DNA of 64,000 bases from NCBI RefSeq assembly GCF_907164555.1, contig NZ_CAJQZC010000011.1, positions 62,001 through 126,000 on the forward strand, in the 5' to 3' direction. The stretch comes from Paraburkholderia saeva. Lineage in GTDB: Bacteria; Pseudomonadota; Gammaproteobacteria; Burkholderiales; Burkholderiaceae. Shown here piece after piece: positions 7,047 to 14,094 of this stretch. A program made the position numbers and the translations under genes. The first letter of the stretch is position 1, and the number at the start of each line of letters is the position of its first letter. The notes beneath the pieces are model-generated. The model ran no database searches and was not told the DNA's origin. It saw only the letters and a program-made list of their open reading frames with translations.

Positions 7047-7076
7047 GCGATGGTACGTGCACCGCTTGACGGCCGC
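7047..7076 (-). repeat. duplicated leader element, copy 2
   Basis: Second copy of the element described at 6440-6465, here gcgatggtacgt, a variable stretch, then cgcttgacggccgc, upstream of the 6507-7019 gene. A possible minus-strand -10 (TAAGAT at 7033-7038) lies between it and the gene. Confidence 0.6.
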
Positions 7077-7217
7077 AAGACGCCGAAGCTGGGGCGCCGC
7101 TCGTTATCGCGGGTGACGTGCACCGGGCTGTTCAATTGGCATGAGCCACCCATGGACTTCAACGTCGAGTGCGGGCGTCACGCCGGGAAAAGAAAACCTC
7201 CAGGAGACGGGGGGAAA

Positions 7218-7481
7218 TCAGAATCGGCTGCGGCTGGACCGTTCGCGGCGCCAGCGATTGAACTTGCTGGTGACGAGATAGGCTACGAACGCAAGCCCAA
7301 ACGCCAGAAGGCCGACGAGTAATCCAATCGGATGGCATCGACGGTCGCAATGGTAGCCACTTCCGCGCGCGAAGACATCGAGGCCATACAGAAGAACGCA
7401 AATACCCCAGAGGCTGCGAAGGGCAACCATCCACCCGCGCCTTCTCATCATTGCCAGCCGGCGGTTTGTCTTCACGTACAT
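7218..7481 (-). CDS. small membrane protein, two segments, 87 aa
   Basis: Two hydrophobic segments (about residues 18-37 and 51-70) separated by a short loop with two cysteines (HCDRRCHP), and a basic tail. The most upstream ATG (7481) is used here; MMRRR at residue 11 is an alternative. It overlaps the end of the lipoprotein gene 7472-7744 by 10 bases. This resembles phage lysis or holin-type layouts (small membrane protein plus small lipoprotein), but no holin family is recognised. Confidence 0.45.
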   Translation of the reverse strand: MYVKTNRRLAMMRRRGWMVALRSLWGICVLLYGLDVFARGSGYHCDRRCHPIGLLVGLLAFGLAFVAYLVTSKFNRWRRERSSRSRF

Positions 7482-7744
7482 GCGAAGATGAGTTCGGCCT
7501 CCTGTGGCGTCCAGCCGCGAACACCATGCGTTTGCATGTCGACCTGATGCATCTGCTTGCCGTGCTGCCGGCAGTATTCGTCAGCCTGCTTCAGGCTAGA
7601 AGCCGTGATTTCGCCCCACGACGTCATACCGCCGCGAACCTGAGTGGTGACCGTGTAATGTCCGTCGCCGGCTGGCGTAATGTCCGATACCGTCGTGCAC
7701 CCGGCGAGCGTCGCCAACACTAACAGTGTCATTGTCTTTCTCAT
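7472..7744 (-). CDS. small lipoprotein, 90 aa
   Basis: The ATG at 7744 is preceded by GGGGGAAGA and gives a clean lipoprotein signal MRKTMTLLVLATLAGC (lipobox LAGC, cysteine 16). The mature part has GDGHYTVTTQVRGG...SLKQADEYC..HGK and a GWTPQEAEL stretch, a pattern seen in small outer-membrane or phage-associated lipoproteins of unknown function. The end overlaps the start of the small membrane protein gene, suggesting a pair. Confidence 0.6.
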   Translation of the reverse strand: MRKTMTLLVLATLAGCTTVSDITPAGDGHYTVTTQVRGGMTSWGEITASSLKQADEYCRQHGKQMHQVDMQTHGVRGWTPQEAELIFACT

Positions 7745-8041
7745 TCTTCCCCCGATTTGGCCTTGTTCGTTTTTCCCGGCTTGCTCTGGCGTCTGCGCTG
7801 TGCAGCTTAGACGTCCGAAACCCGGGATGCAGGGGCGATATTTTGACACCTTTCACTACGATTTCGCCTACTGATTCTCCCTCAGCCGCACCCGTTTCTT
7901 CGGGCGTTACATTTTGCGAAAACGTGTGCTCTCCGCAAGGGAAGCGCGACCTCCTAACGATTTTCCTCTGATTGCCGATATATGAGATGGCTGCGAAAGA
8001 CCTCTCTTTCGCTCCAATTTCCCTCTGCAAAACCACCACCC

Positions 8042-8809
8042 ATGCCGAAGACCACGAAAAAGCTTAAGCAAATCTATAGGTTTCTCGAAAAAAACCACTC
8101 ATGGAATGAAGCATTCCAACTCGCCGAATACAAGAAGGCTCTCACGTCTTGTTTGACCGCAGAACAGCGATTGATAGCCCTGATGCATATGGTCGTGCAC
8201 TCACAGTCGTCCCCGCCGCTCACTCTGCTTGCTCCATTTTGGGAGCATATGCATCGTGCGCCTTGGCAAGAGCGGCGACCAACCCTGCTTGAACTGACAA
8301 CGTATATCGAGAGCCTGAGCCCCCGTCGCTCTGCGAGTGTCGGCCCTTGGGATCGTCTGTTTCGTTCGTTGGAGAGCGTGAAAGGATGGGGGCCGAAAAC
8401 GGCCGCCCTCTTCGTGAAATGCGTGGTGAAGTTGCACCGCTCTGATCTTTCCGATCTTTACTTTCTTCAGGATCCACAAACGGCCTGCGCGATCGAAAGC
8501 AACGACCGGTTGTACCTTCCTGTCGACAAGGTGATCCTTAAGATTTTCGATTCAATCAACGTCACCGACCTCGGAGACAAACTGCATCCGATAAACGACT
8601 CCCTACACGCCGCAGGCTACGGTGTCGAAGAAACACTGGTGTGGGACGACCTATGGTTCTGGGGCTTCTTCACGCAGAACTCAAGCGCGGCAGGGAGAGT
8701 CTTCGGCTGGAACGCTGGTCGCTTCTGGGGACAGCTATCTTCGCCGAAATCCGACATCGTCACGATTCAGAAAAAGTGTCAGCAGTTCCTGGGAATGCTT
8801 CAAGAATGA
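8042..8809 (+). CDS. possible HhH-GPD-type DNA glycosylase relative, 255 aa
   Basis: The segment SVKGWGPKTAALFVK (lysine 119) looks like the helix-hairpin-helix motif of the endonuclease III/OGG1 superfamily, where that lysine is catalytic in bifunctional enzymes. About 43 residues later YLPVDKVILKIFDSI places an aspartate (162) where the family has its catalytic aspartate; the usual spacing is about 18-19, so there would be an insertion of about 25 residues. There is no iron-sulfur cysteine cluster. The surrounding helices are long and atypical. I start at 8042 because the 20 residues before it (from an ATG at 7982) look non-homologous; neither start has a clear ribosome site. It is an orphan beside the island boundary, the usual place for cargo such as defence genes. 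Glycosylase relationship is inferred from the two motifs only. Confidence 0.55.
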   Translation: MPKTTKKLKQIYRFLEKNHSWNEAFQLAEYKKALTSCLTAEQRLIALMHMVVHSQSSPPLTLLAPFWEHMHRAPWQERRPTLLELTTYIESLSPRRSASVGPWDRLFRSLESVKGWGPKTAALFVKCVVKLHRSDLSDLYFLQDPQTACAIESNDRLYLPVDKVILKIFDSINVTDLGDKLHPINDSLHAAGYGVEETLVWDDLWFWGFFTQNSSAAGRVFGWNAGRFWGQLSSPKSDIVTIQKKCQQFLGMLQE

Positions 8810-8842
8810 AAGTCTAAGTGGAAGGCGAAGCTCGGCCGAATC

Positions 8843-8862
8843 CGGTTACACAGCGGTTACAC
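8843..8862. repeat. short direct repeats near the island end
   Basis: The nine bases cggttacac occur at 8843-8851 and 8854-8862, an 11-base period. The related ggttaca and its inverse recur in the hairpin at 8879-8911. Their position between the last accessory gene and the tRNA 3' end makes them candidates for arm-type recombinase sites, but no integrase is in the window. Confidence 0.45.
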
Positions 8863-8878
8863 GGAAGCCAGAAACGAA

Positions 8879-8911
8879 AAGGGGTTACAAGCGAAAACGC
8901 TGTAACCCCTT
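8879..8911 (-). terminator. probable Rho-independent terminator of tRNA-Thr
   Basis: Inverted repeat aaggggttaca / tgtaacccctt with an inner gcg/cgc pair, an aaaa loop and one bulged base. In minus-strand sense it is followed by TTTTCGTTT and lies about 9 bases after the tRNA 3' end, so it should terminate the tRNA transcript. It may also be part of the recombination region. Confidence 0.65.
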
Positions 8912-8919
8912 GATATTAC

Positions 8920-8995
8920 TGGTGCCCCCTGTCTGATTCGAACAGACCACCTCATGATTACAAGTCAAGTGCTCTACCAAATGAGCTAAGGGGGC
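8920..8995 (-). tRNA. tRNA-Thr (anticodon TGT)
   Basis: The complement reads as a full cloverleaf: 7-bp acceptor GCCCCCT/AGGGGGC, D arm AGCTC..GAGC, T arm GTCTG-TTCGAAT-CAGAC, and an encoded 3' ACCA. The anticodon loop CTTGTAA gives TGT, decoding ACA threonine. The anticodon stem has one U-U mismatch at its second pair (positions 28-42). The 3' end points toward the accessory region, as expected for an integration site. Confidence 0.93.
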
Positions 8996-9014
8996 ATCGG
9001 ACGGCGATTTTACT

Positions 9015-9542
9015 TCATTTCACGACCTTGAGGTGACCTCTTCCGCCACCTTTTGATCCGTCGTCGTCTGGTTTCGGTGAATCGACCGCGTCGTCGGACT
9101 TTTGCGCCGCAGCAGCGTCCTGCAAACCGGCCGGAACCGCCGCCGGCGCACCGCCGCCGATCGTCACAGGTGCATCGACTGCCGATCCCGCGTCATCTTC
9201 TTCGCTGGAATCCGCCGCTTCGCCACCCGGGGAATCGACCGGGAACGCCATGCCCTGCCCGTTCTCGCGCGCATAGATCGCAAGGACGTTCGCGACCGGC
9301 ACTTCGATCCGGTGCGACTTCCCCGAAAAACGCGCGTTGAACTCGACGAGTTCATTGCCCATCTGCAGCTGGCTCGTGGCCTCGAAACTGATGTTCAGCA
9401 CGATTTCGTTGTCGCGCACGAACTGGCGCGGCACGCGTGTCTGGTTATCTACCCGTACAGCGATGTGCGGCGTGTAGCCGTTATCCGTGCACCATTCGTA
9501 CAACGCGCGCAGCAGGTAAGGCTTCGTGGAAATCTCTTGCAT
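9015..9542 (-). CDS. sspB: ClpXP specificity-enhancing factor SspB
   Basis: SspB tethers ssrA-tagged and other substrates to the ClpXP protease. The start at 9542 (MQEISTKPYLLRALYEWC) has GAGGA seven bases upstream; an ATG at 9548 would be too close to it. Residues 1-105 form the conserved substrate-binding fold, with the hallmark segment VLNISFEATSQLQMGNE and VANVLAIYARENG. The rest is a long flexible acidic/alanine-proline tail, ending in a basic GHLKVVK peptide, which in the family docks on the ClpX zinc-binding domain. Downstream of sspA as in other proteobacteria. Confidence 0.95.
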   Translation of the reverse strand: MQEISTKPYLLRALYEWCTDNGYTPHIAVRVDNQTRVPRQFVRDNEIVLNISFEATSQLQMGNELVEFNARFSGKSHRIEVPVANVLAIYARENGQGMAFPVDSPGGEAADSSEEDDAGSAVDAPVTIGGGAPAAVPAGLQDAAAAQKSDDAVDSPKPDDDGSKGGGRGHLKVVK

Positions 9543-9617
9543 CAACATTCCTCGTACCGGATGAAAGACGCCGCGCAATCAGCACGACACCACGACGCTT
9601 TCACCCTGGAGCCAGAC

Positions 9618-10229
9618 TCAACGACGCATCACCTTTTCCGAAGGCGTCAGCGCTTCGATATAGGCCGGACGGCTGAAAATGCGTTCGGCGTACTTCATCA
9701 GCGGTGCGGCGTTCTTCGACAGTTCGATGCCATAGTGATCCAGACGCCACAGCAGCGGCGCGATCGCCACATCGAGCATCGAGAACTCCTCGCCGAGCAT
9801 GTACTTGTTCTTCAGGAAGATCGGCGCGAGTTGCGTCAAACGGTCACGAATCGCGATACGCGCCTTTTCGTGATTCTTCTCGGCGGCCTTGCCCTTTTCG
9901 TTTTCCAGCGTGCCGACATGCACGAACAGCTCCTTCTCGAAGTTGAGCAGGAACAGACGCGCGCGCGCACGTTGCACCGGATCAGCCGGCATCAGCTGCG
10001 GGTGCGGGAAGCGTTCGTCGATGTACTCGTTGATGATGTTCGATTCGTACAGAATCAGGTCCCGTTCGACGAGGATCGGCACCTGACCATACGGATTCAT
10101 CACCGCGATGTCTTCCGGCTTGTTGAACAGGTCGACGTCGCGAATCTCGAAGTCCATGCCCTTTTCGAACAACACCAGCCGGCAGCGCTGGGAGAAGGGA
10201 CAAGTCGTGCCAGAGTACAGAACCATCAT
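9618..10229 (-). CDS. sspA: stringent starvation protein A (GST fold)
   Basis: 203 aa, the normal SspA length. An N-terminal thioredoxin-like domain (MVLYSGTTCPFSQRCRLVLFEKG) with NPYGQVPILVERDLILYESNIINEYID is followed by an all-helical C-terminal domain. SspA is an RNA-polymerase-associated protein of the glutathione transferase fold, important under starvation and acid stress. It forms a unit with sspB 75 bases downstream and follows the pet operon, separated from it by the terminator at 10265-10289. Confidence 0.95.
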   Translation of the reverse strand: MMVLYSGTTCPFSQRCRLVLFEKGMDFEIRDVDLFNKPEDIAVMNPYGQVPILVERDLILYESNIINEYIDERFPHPQLMPADPVQRARARLFLLNFEKELFVHVGTLENEKGKAAEKNHEKARIAIRDRLTQLAPIFLKNKYMLGEEFSMLDVAIAPLLWRLDHYGIELSKNAAPLMKYAERIFSRPAYIEALTPSEKVMRR

Positions 10230-10264
10230 GTTTACATTTCCTCAAAAAGCTGAAGGGCCAGCGC

Positions 10265-10289
10265 GGAAAAACCGCCTCGCGGTTTTTCC
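10265..10289 (-). terminator. hairpin terminator after petC
   Basis: Perfect 10-base inverted repeat ggaaaaaccg / cggtttttcc around a cctcg loop, between the petC stop and the sspA start. In either direction the stem ends in a run of T, so it can stop petABC transcription. Confidence 0.75.
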
Positions 10290-10320
10290 TTGCGCCGGCC
10301 CCACGCCGGTCAGGGCGTGA

Positions 10321-11085
10321 TTATTTGATATCTTTCCAGTACGCGGCGTTCAATCGCCAGGCGAAAAAGCTCAGGATGCCGAGGAACATCAGCACCCATA
10401 CGCCGAGGCGCTTGCGCGTCTGCTGCGCGGGTTCGGACATCCACGACAGGTACGACACGAGGTCGGCAACAGCAGAATCATAATCTACTGGAGACATCGT
10501 TCCCGGCGTGACCTGCTGGTAGCCGACAAACTTGCGGATCTTTTCGCCCGTCCTTTCGTCAGTGTCGTCCTCGAACTTCGCGGTTCGCTGGCCCTGAAGC
10601 TGCCACAACACGTGCGGCATGCTCACGTTGTCATACACCATATTGTTCCAGCCTGTCGGCCGTGTGTCATCGCGGTAAAAACTGCGCAGGTACGTATACA
10701 GCCAGTCCTTGTTGCGCGCCCGCGCTTCCACCGACAGATCCGGCGGCTGCGCCCCAAACCACGCCTTCGCGTCGTCAGGCCGCATCGCCACAGACATCGT
10801 GTTACCGACCTTGTCGGTCGTGAACAACAGGTTCTTCTCGATTTCCTTCTGCGAAATGCCCAGATCCTGCAGGCGGTTGTATCGCATCAGGTTCGCACTA
10901 TGGCAATTCAGGCAATAGTTTACAAACAATTGCGCGCCATGCTGCAGGGAGGCGAAATTGTCCGCGTTATCGGGCGCGCGGTCGAGCGGGAAATTCTCGT
11001 CCGCGTGCGCCGGACTCACCATCAGCGCGAAAGCCATGGTCGAAGCGGCGCCGAAGAGCGCGAGCGTCGAAAGCAGTTTTTTCAT
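10321..11085 (-). CDS. petC: ubiquinol-cytochrome c reductase, cytochrome c1
   Basis: 254 aa. A signal peptide of about 28 residues precedes the mature protein. Residues CLNCH hold covalent heme c; a conserved methionine region (around SVAMRP) provides the sixth ligand. A C-terminal membrane anchor (VWVLMFLGILSFFAWRLN) holds it in the inner membrane facing the periplasm. It passes electrons from the Rieske protein to soluble cytochrome c or oxidase. Last gene of petABC. Confidence 0.97.
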   Translation of the reverse strand: MKKLLSTLALFGAASTMAFALMVSPAHADENFPLDRAPDNADNFASLQHGAQLFVNYCLNCHSANLMRYNRLQDLGISQKEIEKNLLFTTDKVGNTMSVAMRPDDAKAWFGAQPPDLSVEARARNKDWLYTYLRSFYRDDTRPTGWNNMVYDNVSMPHVLWQLQGQRTAKFEDDTDERTGEKIRKFVGYQQVTPGTMSPVDYDSAVADLVSYLSWMSEPAQQTRKRLGVWVLMFLGILSFFAWRLNAAYWKDIK

Positions 11086-11106
11086 TGTGGGTTCTCCTGG
11101 CGCGCG

Positions 11107-12486
11107 TTAGTGAGGCTTGAACCGGACCCGTTCGGGCGGTTGTTTGAACCGTCCGAGCCGTGTCCAGAACGGCATGCCGAGGAAGAACGCAAAGTAAACC
11201 AGTGCACAGATCTGCGCGATCAGCGTCGACGCAGGCGACGGCGGCTTCGTCCCGAGGAATCCCAGCGTCAGGAACGCCAGCACGAAGATCCCGTAGAACA
11301 CCTTGTGGAAGAACGGCCGGTAGCGGATCGACTTCACCGGCGACTGGTCGAGCCACGGCAGGAAGAACAGCGACACCACCGCCGTTCCCATCACGACGAC
11401 ACCCCAGAACTTCGATTCGGTGAACGCCATCGCCAGAATCACCAGCACGGCGAGCACCGGCAGGCCGAGCTTCCACTTGCCGCGCGCACGCACCAGCGCA
11501 AGCAGGCCCAGCAACGCGATCACGACCATCAGGACGATCTTGAACGGATCGGTCGTGGCACGCAGCATCGCGTAGAACGCGGTGAAGTACCAGACCGGCG
11601 CAATTTCGGGCGGCGTCTGCAGCGGGTTCGCCGGGACGAAGTTATTCGCCTCGAGGAAGTACCCGCCCATTTCCGGCGCGAAAAAGATGATCGCGGCGAA
11701 GATTAACAGAAACACGGCGACGCCCAGAAAATCGTGGACCGAGTAATACGGATGAAACGGGATGCCGTCGAGCGGGACGCCGTTCGCGTCCTTTTTCGCC
11801 TTGATCTCGATGCCGTCCGGGTTGTTCGAGCCCACTTCGTGCAGCGCCACGAGGTGAGCGACCACGAGCCCGAGCAGCACGAGCGGAATCGCGATCACGT
11901 GAAACGCGAAGAAGCGGTTCAGCGTGACGTCGGACACCACGTAGTCGCCGCGAATCCACAGCGAGAGATCCGGCCCGATAAACGGAATCGCCGAAAACAG
12001 GTTGACGATCACCTGCGCGCCCCAGAACGACATCTGGCCCCACGGCAGCAGGTAGCCGAAAAAGGCCTCGGCCATCAGGCACAGGAAAATCGCGCAGCCG
12101 AAGATCCACACCAGTTCGCGCGGCTTGCGGTACGAGCCGTACAGCAGCCCGCGAAACATGTGCAGATACACGACGACGAAGAACATCGACGCGCCCGTCG
12201 AGTGCATATAGCGGATCAGCCAGCCCCACGGCACCTCGCGCATGATGTACTCGACCGAAGCGAACGCGAGCGTTGCGTCGGGCTTGTAGTTCATCGTGAG
12301 GAAAATGCCGGTGACGATCTGGTTCACCAGCACGAGCAGCGCGAGCGAGCCGAAGAAGTACCAGAAGTTGAAGTTCTTCGGTGCGTAGTACTCGGAGACG
12401 TGCTGCTTCCACGTCGAGGTCATCGGAAAACGGCGGTCGATCCAGCCGACCAGCCCGGTCGTCTCTACTTCTTTTTCGATCGCCAT
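11107..12486 (-). CDS. petB: ubiquinol-cytochrome c reductase, cytochrome b
   Basis: 459 aa inner-membrane subunit with the heme b histidines in HSTGASMFFVVVYLHMFRG and FHVIAIPLVLLGLVVAHL. The quinol-oxidation-site motif is PVWY (in IAPVWYFTAFYAM) instead of the mitochondrial PEWY. It is longer at the C-terminus than mitochondrial cytochrome b. It carries the Qo and Qi sites of the bc1 complex. Starts three bases from petA and lies 21 bases before petC. Confidence 0.97.
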   Translation of the reverse strand: MAIEKEVETTGLVGWIDRRFPMTSTWKQHVSEYYAPKNFNFWYFFGSLALLVLVNQIVTGIFLTMNYKPDATLAFASVEYIMREVPWGWLIRYMHSTGASMFFVVVYLHMFRGLLYGSYRKPRELVWIFGCAIFLCLMAEAFFGYLLPWGQMSFWGAQVIVNLFSAIPFIGPDLSLWIRGDYVVSDVTLNRFFAFHVIAIPLVLLGLVVAHLVALHEVGSNNPDGIEIKAKKDANGVPLDGIPFHPYYSVHDFLGVAVFLLIFAAIIFFAPEMGGYFLEANNFVPANPLQTPPEIAPVWYFTAFYAMLRATTDPFKIVLMVVIALLGLLALVRARGKWKLGLPVLAVLVILAMAFTESKFWGVVVMGTAVVSLFFLPWLDQSPVKSIRYRPFFHKVFYGIFVLAFLTLGFLGTKPPSPASTLIAQICALVYFAFFLGMPFWTRLGRFKQPPERVRFKPH

Positions 12487-12488
12487 TT

Positions 12489-13106
12489 TTACGCTTCTCC
12501 TTTCTCGTCCTTACCGATCAGGAGCGTGTTGCCCGTGAACATATAAGGCGGAATGTCGAGGTTCTGCGGAGCCGGTTTGTTCTTGAAGACGCGGCCGGCC
12601 ATGTCATAGGTCGAGCCGTGGCACGGGCACAGGAAGCCGCCTGGCCAGTCGTCGGGAAGATTGGGCTGCGCGCCCTCCTGGAAGCGCGGCGTCGGCGTGC
12701 AGCCCAGATGGGTGCACACGGCAACGGCGACGAAGATGTTCTTGCGATCGGCGCGGGAGCGGTATTCGTTTTTGCAGTAATCCGGCTCCGGCATCGTGAA
12801 GGGTTTTTTGCTGTCCGGATCAGCGACTTCCTGATCCGCTTTCTTGACGTCGGCGAGCATCTTGTCGGTGCGGTTGATGATCCATACCGGTTTGCCACGC
12901 CATGCCACGGTCATCATGTCGCCGGGCTTCAGGTTGCTGATATCGACTTCGACCGGGGCGCCTGCTGCCTTGGCCTTTTCAGATGGTGCAAACGAACTAA
13001 CAAAGGGCACTACAGTGGCAACTCCTCCTACACCACCTGCTACGGTCGTCGCAATCAGCCAGGTACGACGGCTGCCGTCGACGCGTTCATCTTCCTTGTC
13101 TCGCAT
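12489..13106 (-). CDS. petA: ubiquinol-cytochrome c reductase, Rieske iron-sulfur subunit
   Basis: 205 aa with the start at 13106 (MRDKEDERVDGSRRTWLIA), the usual length; an ATG at 13184 would add 26 unlikely residues. The twin arginine in SRRTWLIATTVAGG followed by one membrane segment is a Tat-dependent signal anchor. The [2Fe-2S] ligands are in CTHLGCTP and CPCHGS. It shuttles electrons from ubiquinol to cytochrome c1. First gene of petABC. Being a Tat substrate it depends on the tatABC genes encoded about 3-4 kb away. Confidence 0.95.
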   Translation of the reverse strand: MRDKEDERVDGSRRTWLIATTVAGGVGGVATVVPFVSSFAPSEKAKAAGAPVEVDISNLKPGDMMTVAWRGKPVWIINRTDKMLADVKKADQEVADPDSKKPFTMPEPDYCKNEYRSRADRKNIFVAVAVCTHLGCTPTPRFQEGAQPNLPDDWPGGFLCPCHGSTYDMAGRVFKNKPAPQNLDIPPYMFTGNTLLIGKDEKGEA

Positions 13107-13323
13107 CACACGCCCCACTTCTGAGTTGGATTTTTCCGTCAAGCCAGTTCTACCGCCGCTAGTTTGCTCGAATGGAGTCGGCATTTACAAGGGCCGAATA
13201 CCAAAAAGCGTGCGAAGTCTTTGATAAATCAGGGTATTCCCGCACGAATCGCAAACATTTTTATGCGGTTTCTTAAGCGTTCCCTCCGTTATCCAGCCTT
13301 TTTGTTCACTAATTAGCCAAAAA

Positions 13324-14073
13324 TCAGACCGGATTATGGATATCGATAAAGAGATGTTCGAGATCGAACGTCTCCGACAGATGCGCGCCGATGGCCTGGA
13401 CGCCGAAGCGCTCAGTGGCGTGATGGCCCGCGGCGAGGAACGCGACGCCACTCTCGGCGGCCGCGTGGGTGGTCGATTCCGAGATCTCGCCGGTGAGGAA
13501 GACGTCCGCGCCGGCCTCGATCGCGGCGTCGAAGTAGCTTTGCGCGGCGCCCGTGCACCACGCGACGCGGCGCAATTCGCGGTCCGGGTCACCCAGCACG
13601 AGCGGCGTGCGGCCCAGCGTCTGCTCGACCTGCGCGGTGAAGTGCGCGAGCGTGACTGGCGTCGGCAGCGTGCTCAGCCAGCCGAGGTTCGAGTCGCCGA
13701 AACGGGCTTCGTCGGGGATCCAGCCCATTTTTGCGCCCAACTGCGCGTTATTGCCGAAATCCGGGTGATCGTCGAGCGGCAGATGGTAGGCGAACAGGTT
13801 CAGGTCGTTCTGGATCAGCAGCTTGATGCGGCCGTGTTTGCGACCGGTAATCTGTGGCGCTTCATTGCGCCAGAAGTAGCCGTGATGGACGAAAACGGCA
13901 TCCGCGCCCCACTCGATTGCCGCCTCCAGAAAGGCCGCCGAGGCGGTCACACCGGTCGCGATCTTTTTTACGCGGCGGCGCCCTTCAACCTGTAGGCCAT
14001 TAGGGCAATAGTCCTTGAACCTCGCGGTTTGCAGAAGATTGTTCAAGTACAATTCCAGTTCGATCCGATCCAT
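13324..14073 (-). CDS. Nif3/YbgI-type dinuclear metal-centre protein
   Basis: 249 aa. The start at 14073 is preceded by AGAGG. Metal-site signatures are VFVHHGYFWRNEAP near the N-terminus and AAGHHATERFGVQAI near the C-terminus. The family forms hexameric rings with a two-metal site and has been linked to GTP cyclohydrolase I type 2 and to cell-wall or DNA repair roles; the exact function is unsettled. It is divergent from the DegS-like gene, with only 21 bases between the two start codons, so their promoters must overlap each other. Confidence 0.9.
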   Translation of the reverse strand: MDRIELELYLNNLLQTARFKDYCPNGLQVEGRRRVKKIATGVTASAAFLEAAIEWGADAVFVHHGYFWRNEAPQITGRKHGRIKLLIQNDLNLFAYHLPLDDHPDFGNNAQLGAKMGWIPDEARFGDSNLGWLSTLPTPVTLAHFTAQVEQTLGRTPLVLGDPDRELRRVAWCTGAAQSYFDAAIEAGADVFLTGEISESTTHAAAESGVAFLAAGHHATERFGVQAIGAHLSETFDLEHLFIDIHNPV

Positions 14074-14082
14074 ATAAACCTC

Positions 14083-14088
14083 TAATAT
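14083..14088 (+). promoter_or_regulatory. candidate -10 for a leaderless DegS-like transcript
   Basis: TAATAT lies seven bases before the ATG at 14095 and no ribosome binding site precedes that ATG. If this is the -10 element, transcription would begin at or next to the A of the start codon. The -35 match is weak, so this is only a suggestion. Confidence 0.3.
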
Positions 14089-14094
14089 CTTCAG

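Noticed and set aside
7050..7322. A plus-strand frame of 90 codons
   Set aside because: It overlaps the duplicated leader and the small membrane protein gene, and has no ribosome site or recognisable motif.
7218..7744. Holin plus Rz/Rz1-like lysis cassette
   Set aside because: The sizes suggest it, but there is no endolysin nearby and neither protein shows a lysis-family motif.
7596..8039. A minus-strand frame of 147 codons upstream of the small lipoprotein gene
   Set aside because: It overlaps most of the lipoprotein gene in another frame, has no ribosome site, and its second half is low-complexity. The part at 7745-8039 could hold something, but I cannot support it.
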